Part shown: positions 32,411 to 38,216 of the stretch, piece by piece | Position numbering within the stretch: position 1 is the first letter of the stretch | How the letters are laid out: each line of letters opens with the position of its first letter | NCBI GenBank assembly: GCA_002707745.1 | Contig: PANU01000086.1 | Coordinates: 1-38,216, forward strand | Origin: Flavobacteriaceae bacterium | GTDB taxonomy: Bacteria > Bacteroidota > Bacteroidia > Flavobacteriales > Flavobacteriaceae | Direction: 5' to 3' | DNA: 38,216 nt | Notes under the pieces: generated by a model | Databases searched by the model: none | The model's input: the letters and a program-made list of their open reading frames with translations, nothing else | What the model was told of the DNA's origin: nothing | Position numbers and translations under genes: made by a program

Positions 32411-32455
32411 GCCCAAAGACGTTCAGTCGGGCAGGCTCACTTCCAGTATTGGGAG
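32411..32455 (+). other. Two hairpins in the tRNA-Asp leader
   Basis: GCCC/GGGC with an inner GAC/GTC (32411-32432), and a 6-bp stem closed by GTAT (32440-32455), lie in the about 90-nt leader between promoter and tRNA. They might guide 5' processing or be the remains of another RNA gene. Confidence 0.4.
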
Positions 32456-32492
32456 TAAAGACAAGCTTTTAAAGTCTATAAAATAGTAGCAC

Positions 32493-32566
32493 GGTCTGGT
32501 AGTTCAGTTGGTTAGAATACCTGCCTGTCACGCAGGGGGTCGCGAGTTCGAGTCTCGTCCAGACCG
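32493..32566 (+). tRNA. tRNA-Asp (anticodon GTC)
   Basis: The 74-nt cloverleaf has acceptor GGTCTGG pairing with CCAGACC (32559-32565) and discriminator G at 32566. The anticodon stem CCTGC/GCAGG encloses CTGTCAC with GTC at 32527-32529. The T arm reads GCGAG TTCGAGT CTCGT. The 3' CCA is not encoded. Confidence 0.97.
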
Positions 32567-32583
32567 CAATTAAAATGTTGTGT

Positions 32584-32668
32584 TGTCCCGAATTAACTTC
32601 GGGATGTGGTTAAATCCTTATAGGATTACCGATGAGAAGCTTATCCAAATGGATGGGCTTTTTTTGTT
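32584..32668 (+). terminator. Terminator region after tRNA-Asp (two hairpins)
   Basis: TCCCGAA and TTCGGGA (32584-32603) form a first hairpin. AAGC/GCTT with inner ATCC/GGAT (about 32637-32661) forms a second one that runs into seven T residues. The second hairpin recurs in related form after the next gene. Confidence 0.75.
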
Positions 32669-32673
32669 TTAGC
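32631..32673 (+). repeat. Terminator-like direct repeat, copy 1
   Basis: ATGAGAAGCTT, a short stem region, GATGGGC and a T run ending in GTTTT are shared with 33099-33148, on the other side of the small lipoprotein gene. Confidence 0.6.
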
Positions 32674-32694
32674 TTGAAATAGAGAATTTTCAAT

Positions 32695-33051
32695 ATGATA
32701 AAAGAGAAACTATTAATTCTTGTTTTTGCCTTGGGCACTTTGCTAAGTTGTGTCTCTAATCAGAATACAACAGATAACAGGGTCTACAATAGTTTAGAAA
32801 GTATGTCTCTATTAAATATTCCTGAAGAATTTCTCCCCTCATCAGGTAACTGTAAAGTTTGGTTTCCTGACTATGCTATTGATAAACAGCCGTTTTCTTC
32901 AAGTTGTAAATCAAGTTTTATGGAAAGAAGCATTAGTCAAATTTTTATTACAAATGAAGGGACTGATGAGACACCAGTGTACAGTGTCTTGGAAATGATA
33001 AAGGCAAAAGAAGGCTTTACTGCGAGAACTTTATATTTCAAGAATATTTGA
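32695..33051 (+). CDS. Small hypothetical lipoprotein
   Basis: A 118-residue protein with a lipoprotein signal ending LLSCVSN. The mature part contains LLNIPEEFLPSSGNCKVWFP and EGFTARTLYFK; NIP plus GxCKVWFP resembles small lipoproteins of unknown function found across Flavobacteriaceae. No enzymatic motif is seen. It sits alone between two related terminators downstream of tRNA-Asp, and I see no clear promoter, so it may be read from the tRNA promoter or be acquired cargo. Confidence 0.72.
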   Translation: MIKEKLLILVFALGTLLSCVSNQNTTDNRVYNSLESMSLLNIPEEFLPSSGNCKVWFPDYAIDKQPFSSSCKSSFMERSISQIFITNEGTDETPVYSVLEMIKAKEGFTARTLYFKNI

Positions 33052-33098
33052 CAAAAAAAGTAAACTCCATATCTCGGTCGCCTTAAGAAATTAGACCA

Positions 33099-33148
33099 AT
33101 GAGAAGCTTTATCAACCTGTAGCTGATGGGCTTTTTTTGTTTCTACTT
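33099..33148 (+). terminator. Terminator after the small lipoprotein gene (direct repeat copy 2)
   Basis: AAGC/GCTT with an inner ATCA/TGAT stem and a run of seven T residues. It is closely similar to the terminator at 32631-32673. Confidence 0.75.
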
Positions 33149-33225
33149 AATTCATTTCCCAAAAATCAACTTTGATAAGTTGTTTTACACTTAAAAAGGT
33201 GTGCCATATTAAAATACACATATAA

Positions 33226-33268
33226 AAATCCTCCCCCTCCCGAAAATTCGGGACTCGAAGGAGGATTT
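33226..33268 (-). terminator. Terminator of the M36 protease gene
   Basis: A 9-bp outer stem AAATCCTCC/GGAGGATTT and an inner 7-bp stem TCCCGAA/TTCGGGA form a long hairpin that is followed on the reverse strand by a T run. It lies 33 bp past the stop of the protease gene. Confidence 0.85.
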
Positions 33269-33300
33269 CTAACTGAATTAAACTTCAAGTATGAAGAGGT

Positions 33301-36300
33301 CTATTCTTTCACCAACTGCTTGGTTATTTGACCAAATTCGGTGTGAATCAAGACCATATAGGTTGCACTTGCCAGTTCAGAAACATCAATTCTTACTTCT
33401 GAAGTTGGATCACTCGCATCCATTTTTTTGATGAGTCTTCCCGTTACATCGTAAATGCTTACATCCTTCAATGGGATGTTTTTCGGGTTGCTCAACAATA
33501 CATGGCCTGTCGCTGGATTAGGATACAGCATCACACTGCCTAAACTTAAATCATATGTTTCATCTCCCAACATAGATCTGTTACTAAATCCACTATGTAC
33601 TACAAGATTTCCACCACTTAGTAACAACTCATCTGTAACAATTCCTGTCCAATTACTAGAATACAATAATGTTCCTCCTGAAGTGGATAGGGTAATGCCC
33701 ATTGAATCATTTATTCCTGGTTCACCTCTATCGGTCAAATCAACTTGTAAAATTAAATTCCCTCCTAATGAAATTGGGTTAAGTGGGTCTGTAATATCCT
33801 TTAGATTTGACTTTGTAACAAATTCGGCAACTTTATTCTCCGGATCAGCAATATCTACCCCTAAAGATTGAATGGCATTGCCTTTAATTTGGTAAGTGTG
33901 GATTACCCCATTTTCAAGTCTCCTAAAAATTACATTCATATGCCCTTTTAAATTTCGGCCATTTTTGTTATACTTCACATTAAATCCGAAATTGGTTTTT
34001 AAACCATCGGTTGAAGCATATTGTCCTGCTGAATTATCAGGGGTGATATTTCCGCCTCCCGTTATAAAATCTCCTGCAGGCACATAAACGGTTACTACTG
34101 TATTGTCATCGGCATTATTTCTAAGATAGTATCCGTTAGAATCCAACGTCCCTACCAAAATACCCACGGTATAGCTTTCAGAAGTTTGGTTTCCTATGTC
34201 AACCAACCATTCATAACTTACAGTCCCAGTTGTAAAATCGTTAGGGTTAATCAGGTCGGTAACGGGTATCCATCCCGATATGTCTGAGTCAGAATCTCTA
34301 TTTACAAACTTTACGAATGCGTTTCGAATATCCCCCTCAAATGGATCATTTATAAAATCTGTAACCGTTATATCCTGAATATTAGCACTTAATACAACTG
34401 TAGCTTCAGATGAATTTGAACTTGGTGTCGCCTGTAACGTATGCCCTGTATATTCTAAAATGGCGTTTTCTTGTAAAATATCAAAAGGATCGCTATCACT
34501 GCTTTCCAAATTACAAGGGTCTTCCGCAATTTCGGTTTCAACTGTATACGTTGCATTAGGATCCTGAGTAAGAATTAATGTTGTAGCTGCTATCCCATTG
34601 AAATCTATTACAGCCGATGTGGACTGTGAGCCAAGCGTAAAAGAAACCGTTTTACCCTCCACTTCATTTCCTTCAAAATCTACTAAAACAGCCGATAAGT
34701 CTACCTGATCTGAATATTGCTCACTTAAATCACCCGTATACGTAACGGTAATCGCTCTTTTTTCGATTGTTATTGTTGTAGTACATGTAGCTTCATTCCC
34801 ATCAGTATCTATTGCTGTTAAGGTAACTTGATTAGGTCCTACATCTGCACACGTAAAGCTATCTGGAGATACGCTTAGGGAAGCAATTCCACAATTATCG
34901 GTAGAACCGTCATCAATAGCAGCTGCCGTTATAAGTGCCTCTCCATTTGTGTCTAATACTATTGAAAACGGAGCGATACAAACTACGTTTGGAAGTTCAT
35001 TGTCTTCTATCGTGACATCGAAAGTACATACGTCTGTATTTCCTGCGGTATCAGTAGCTGTTACGGTTACCGTGGTTGTTCCTACTGGAAACGCACTGCC
35101 CGAAGCAGGTACACTTACTACAGAGGCTACCCCGCAGTTATCGTCTGCTGTGGGGGTGAAGCTTACAACGGCCTCGCACACTCCAGGATCGGAGTCTTGG
35201 GTAATAGCTCCAGGGCAAGAAACTACTGGTGCTTCATTGTCCTCTACCGTGACATCAAAAGTACATACGTCTGTATTTCCTGCGGTATCAGTAGCTGTTA
35301 TGGTTACCGTGGTTGTTCCTACTGAAAACACACTGCCCGACGCAGGTACACTTACTACAGATGCTACTCCGCAGTTATCGTCTGCTGTGGAGGTGAAGGT
35401 CACTATGGCCTCACACACTCCAGGATCGGAGTCTTGGGTAATAGCTCCAGGACAAGAAACTACTGGTGCTTCATTGTCTTCTATCGTGACATCAAAAGTA
35501 CATACATCTGTATTTCCTGCGGTATCAGTAGCTGTTACCGTTACCGTGGTTGTTCCTACTGGAAATACACTGCCCGAAGCAGGTACACTTACTACAGAAG
35601 CTATCCCGCAGTTATCGTCTGCTGTAGGGGTGAAGCTTACAACGGCCTCACACACTCCAGGATCGGAGTCTTGGGTAATAGCTCCTGGACAAGAAACTAC
35701 TGGTGCTTCATTGTCTTCTATCGTGACATCGAAAGTACACACATCCGTGTTTCCTGCGGTATCGGTAGCTGTTACGGTTACGGTGGTTATTCCTACTGGA
35801 AATACACTGCCTGAAGCAGGTACACTTACAATGGAAGCGACAGTACAGTTGTCGGTTGCTGTTGGTGTAAAGGTCACTAAGGCCTCACAAACACCTGGAT
35901 CTGAATCTTGCGTAATATTTGCAGGACAAGTAATTATTGGGTCTTCAATATCGGTAACCGTTACATCAAAAGAACAGGTTTGTATTGGGTTTACACCATC
36001 ATCATACTCAAAAGTATTGGTGGTTGTTCCAACTGGGAAAATACTTCCGCTTGCCAAACCTGCTGTTTGGGTCAAGGTTCCGCCACTACAATACAATGGA
36101 GGATCAATACTATACGTCACCACTGCTCCGCAAATACCGGGATCGTTGTCATGGGTAGTATCTGCCGGGCAAACGAAGGGCTCAGGAGTACCATTACCAA
36201 TTACATTTACAATTGCCGAGCAAGTTGCTATTGCTCCGTTGTCATTTGTAACTTCAACATCGATGGTTTTCAAACCAATATCTGAACAACTAAAACTTAC

Positions 36301-38216
36301 GGTTTCCGCCAACGGGCTTCCTGCGAGTACGGTATAGCCTCCACATTCAACAACTGCACTAAATATTAAGTCTTCGGCATTAACTGTTGCATTTCCGCTA
36401 GCATCAAGAGTAACGTCTAATGTAGGAGCATCTACTTCATAATCATATTCTATTCCCCAACTGTTTAGTGTACCTGTATCTAGGCTTTCGTTATCTGAAA
36501 CTGAAAGAATCCAATCACCCATGGTATTTTCACCATCAAAGGCAGAAAGGGGTGAAAATGGCTGATAGCTTGGGTCTGGATAGGCTTGATTAGTTCCTCC
36601 ACCATAACAGACGCTGGAAGTTGATGGTGCTTCGTCATCCAAAAGAATAACAACATCGTTCCCACTACAAGTACTAGGATCGAAAATTGTAATTACCGTA
36701 CCAGCAGGTGATTCAAGTGTAATTACCAAATCACTAACCCAGGTATGGTTGATGTTTAAAAGCACATCCAAGTCCGTAATACTCACGTTGTCCGTAACGG
36801 TTAAGGTGCTTGTAATTGTTGTGTTATCGTTAATTGTAGTACCTGGATTACTATTTGAAGAACCAGTCATTGGTACATTTTCAGTTCCCATACATACAAT
36901 TTCTGGCGGGTCATTGGTTACATTAATATCGTCTGTTAACGTTGTTGGTACTCCAGTACAGAAATCATTAACCATATAGGTAACCGTAACTAAACCTTGG
37001 CCTCCTATGCTTGGATCAAAAGTGAAAGTACCGCCATTATCGGTTACTCCGGGGCCGCTGTATACACCACCTGCTGGGTTTCCGCCAGAAAGTCCTGTTT
37101 GAATTCCATCGGAAAGACACACTTCCTCAACAGTATCAAAACTTGAAAAAGAAGGTGGCACATCAAAAGCTTCCGTCCCGTCTGTTTTACTTGCCGAAGA
37201 ACCCTGGACTGCACTAAAGCCCAAACCTCTTCTTGCAAAAGCATCCCAGATAACACATTGGTTTGCTCCTCCATACATCGCTTGGTCTGCCAATAAAATT
37301 GCATCCCGTCCATCTACAAAACCTGCATTTGGAGGTTGTAACTTTAAACCTTCGGTTACCAAGGCTAATGCCACATTATTACCGCCAGTCCCATTATATA
37401 TATCTGAATCGAAACCATGTAAAGCTATAAGCTCCCAGGTCATTTCCCATAGCATTTCTGCCCATACCGAACCCACACCGTGGGGTGCTACGGCTGTTTT
37501 AATAGCATCGTAGGTATGAGGGTTCACTCCAAAATTAGTACTGTATGGATACGCACGGAATCCCGGACCTCCTGGACCATTGCCATTCAACCAAGTTCCA
37601 ATGCCTCTTGAATCTGTTCCTACATCGCCACTTTTCATGGTAAGCATAAGTCCATAATAATCACTCCAGCCTTCTCCCATCTGCTCTTGACCCCCTAGGG
37701 AATTTAATCTTAGGGAAATACCATGAGCATATTCGTGGATAATAACAAGGTTGTCAAGATCTCCATCTCTATTGCCACAGGTGTACATTTGTATTCTTGG
37801 CCTATTTCCATCTGCAGAATGAGAATAATTGGCATTACAAGTTCCCGATCCATCTTGGGCTTCGGCATTTATGGGATCATTCCCTAGACCTGCATTTCCG
37901 TAATTGTTCTGCTGAAAATTACCACTGGCCTCATCAAATCCATATTGATACGTTACATCGTGGATAATATTCATCCAATAAAATAAATTGGTAATCGCAG
38001 CATCTTCCGACTGATCTCCACCACTATAGGTTGTGTTCATCGGAAAATTGAAAACTAAGTTTCCGCCAGGGCTGAAGGCATATTTACCATCTGGATTATT
38101 GTTTGCGTTATCGTCATCATATGCATCCACATTGTTTCCACGGGTGTTTGTAAACTCTGCTCCGTCCACTCCATCTGTATCATGCCATCCAAAAGGCGAA
38201 GCTGTTAAATTTTCTG
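33301..38216 (-). CDS. Giant secreted M36 (fungalysin-type) metalloprotease with P-domain, HYR repeats and T9SS domain; 5' end outside window
   Basis: At least 1637 residues are in the window and the frame continues past its end. The N-terminal part begins ENLTASPFGWHDTDG, typical of M36 peptidases, and contains the zinc site VIIHEYAHGISLR (HExxH) and the downstream ligand region QMGEGWSDYYGLML. A P/proprotein-convertase-like domain follows (NINHTWVSDLVITLESPAG, MGDWILSVSDNESLDTGTLN), then about six HYR domains, four of which come from near-identical 237-bp DNA repeats. Two Ig-like regions follow, and the last 80 residues (YPNPATGHVLLSN, ELASATYMVLIHTEF) are a Por sorting domain. It should be a surface or secreted protease degrading extracellular protein. 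Signal peptide and propeptide lie outside the window. Confidence 0.92.
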   Translation of the reverse strand, partial: ENLTASPFGWHDTDGVDGAEFTNTRGNNVDAYDDDNANNNPDGKYAFSPGGNLVFNFPMNTTYSGGDQSEDAAITNLFYWMNIIHDVTYQYGFDEASGNFQQNNYGNAGLGNDPINAEAQDGSGTCNANYSHSADGNRPRIQMYTCGNRDGDLDNLVIIHEYAHGISLRLNSLGGQEQMGEGWSDYYGLMLTMKSGDVGTDSRGIGTWLNGNGPGGPGFRAYPYSTNFGVNPHTYDAIKTAVAPHGVGSVWAEMLWEMTWELIALHGFDSDIYNGTGGNNVALALVTEGLKLQPPNAGFVDGRDAILLADQAMYGGANQCVIWDAFARRGLGFSAVQGSSASKTDGTEAFDVPPSFSSFDTVEEVCLSDGIQTGLSGGNPAGGVYSGPGVTDNGGTFTFDPSIGGQGLVTVTYMVNDFCTGVPTTLTDDINVTNDPPEIVCMGTENVPMTGSSNSNPGTTINDNTTITSTLTVTDNVSITDLDVLLNINHTWVSDLVITLESPAGTVITIFDPSTCSGNDVVILLDDEAPSTSSVCYGGGTNQAYPDPSYQPFSPLSAFDGENTMGDWILSVSDNESLDTGTLNSWGIEYDYEVDAPTLDVTLDASGNATVNAEDLIFSAVVECGGYTVLAGSPLAETVSFSCSDIGLKTIDVEVTNDNGAIATCSAIVNVIGNGTPEPFVCPADTTHDNDPGICGAVVTYSIDPPLYCSGGTLTQTAGLASGSIFPVGTTTNTFEYDDGVNPIQTCSFDVTVTDIEDPIITCPANITQDSDPGVCEALVTFTPTATDNCTVASIVSVPASGSVFPVGITTVTVTATDTAGNTDVCTFDVTIEDNEAPVVSCPGAITQDSDPGVCEAVVSFTPTADDNCGIASVVSVPASGSVFPVGTTTVTVTATDTAGNTDVCTFDVTIEDNEAPVVSCPGAITQDSDPGVCEAIVTFTSTADDNCGVASVVSVPASGSVFSVGTTTVTITATDTAGNTDVCTFDVTVEDNEAPVVSCPGAITQDSDPGVCEAVVSFTPTADDNCGVASVVSVPASGSAFPVGTTTVTVTATDTAGNTDVCTFDVTIEDNELPNVVCIAPFSIVLDTNGEALITAAAIDDGSTDNCGIASLSVSPDSFTCADVGPNQVTLTAIDTDGNEATCTTTITIEKRAITVTYTGDLSEQYSDQVDLSAVLVDFEGNEVEGKTVSFTLGSQSTSAVIDFNGIAATTLILTQDPNATYTVETEIAEDPCNLESSDSDPFDILQENAILEYTGHTLQATPSSNSSEATVVLSANIQDITVTDFINDPFEGDIRNAFVKFVNRDSDSDISGWIPVTDLINPNDFTTGTVSYEWLVDIGNQTSESYTVGILVGTLDSNGYYLRNNADDNTVVTVYVPAGDFITGGGNITPDNSAGQYASTDGLKTNFGFNVKYNKNGRNLKGHMNVIFRRLENGVIHTYQIKGNAIQSLGVDIADPENKVAEFVTKSNLKDITDPLNPISLGGNLILQVDLTDRGEPGINDSMGITLSTSGGTLLYSSNWTGIVTDELLLSGGNLVVHSGFSNRSMLGDETYDLSLGSVMLYPNPATGHVLLSNPKNIPLKDVSIYDVTGRLIKKMDASDPTSEVRIDVSELASATYMVLIHTEFGQITKQLVKE
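35001..35948 (-). repeat. Tandem 237-bp HYR-encoding repeats (4 copies)
   Basis: The phrase TGTCNTCTANCGTGACATC starts at 35001, 35238, 35475 and 35712, so the period is exactly 237 bp or 79 residues. The first three intervals are nearly identical in DNA, differing at a handful of positions; the fourth is more divergent. Each unit encodes one HYR domain with two conserved Cys. Such a block can expand or contract by recombination. Confidence 0.9.

Noticed and set aside
34949-36337. Forward open frame of 462 codons inside the M36 protease gene
   Set aside because: It is the antisense shadow of the repeated HYR block. Its translation is a low-complexity Val/Thr/Ser repeat with the same 79-residue period, and the reverse strand has clear family motifs.

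Overview
The window looks like chromosomal DNA from a member of the Flavobacteriaceae (Bacteroidota). Four things point there. Three secreted proteins end in type IX secretion (Por) sorting domains. Many genes are preceded by the Bacteroidota -7 box TAnnTTTG rather than a sigma70 -10 box. The replicative polymerase is a DnaE with a proofreading exonuclease fused at its N-terminus. Ribosomal protein bS16 carries the long Ala/Glu tail usual in this phylum. The base composition is AT-rich, with a few GC-rich intergenic islands.

Layout. 1-5.2 kb: the end of a LuxE-like acyltransferase, a secreted lamin-tail protein, a PhoB/PhoR-type two-component pair and a MurG-like glycosyltransferase. 5.3-10.1 kb: a forward run of trmB, a LysE-type exporter, an alkyltransferase-like DNA repair protein, then an iron-sulfur/redox cluster (Mrp/ApbC carrier, NifU-domain scaffold, ferredoxin-NADP reductase, adrenodoxin-type ferredoxin). 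10.1-16.6 kb, reverse strand: SGNH lipoprotein, metallophosphoesterase, glutaryl-CoA dehydrogenase, a PNGase F-like secreted glycosidase, and the rpsP-rimM-trmN6 translation operon. 16.7-19.1 kb: a lipoprotein and two tandem paralogous ferritin-like (DUF2383-type) genes, each behind a helically phased array of TTAA/GTTAA boxes, then a palindromic MITE-like element. 19.2-23.6 kb: dnaE.

23.6-28.4 kb: an accessory island at the 3' end of dnaE. The last 70 bp of dnaE are repeated with 4 mismatches at 24281-24350. An orphan membrane protein gene lies between the two copies. Beyond the second copy are a small orphan gene and a compact operon with one M.HpaII-type cytosine methyltransferase and two unrelated restriction endonucleases, one HpaII-type and one with a BsaWI/NgoMIV-like CCGG-reading motif. 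I saw no CCGG tetranucleotide from about 23409 to 29193, although CCGG is frequent in dnaE. One methyltransferase could protect against both nucleases if their sites are nested.

28.4-38.2 kb: bestrophin-family channel, a GC-rich tandem repeat spacer, trxA, clpP, a four-helix-bundle (23S IVP-type) gene flanked by inverted TTCACC repeats, a DUF58 protein, tRNA-Asp with a structured leader, a small lipoprotein between two copies of a terminator, and a giant M36 fungalysin-type metalloprotease with near-identical 237-bp HYR repeats that runs off the end of the window.

The strongest candidates for something undescribed are the two-nuclease island with its dnaE-tail duplication and the phased TTAA arrays upstream of the ferritin-like paralogs.
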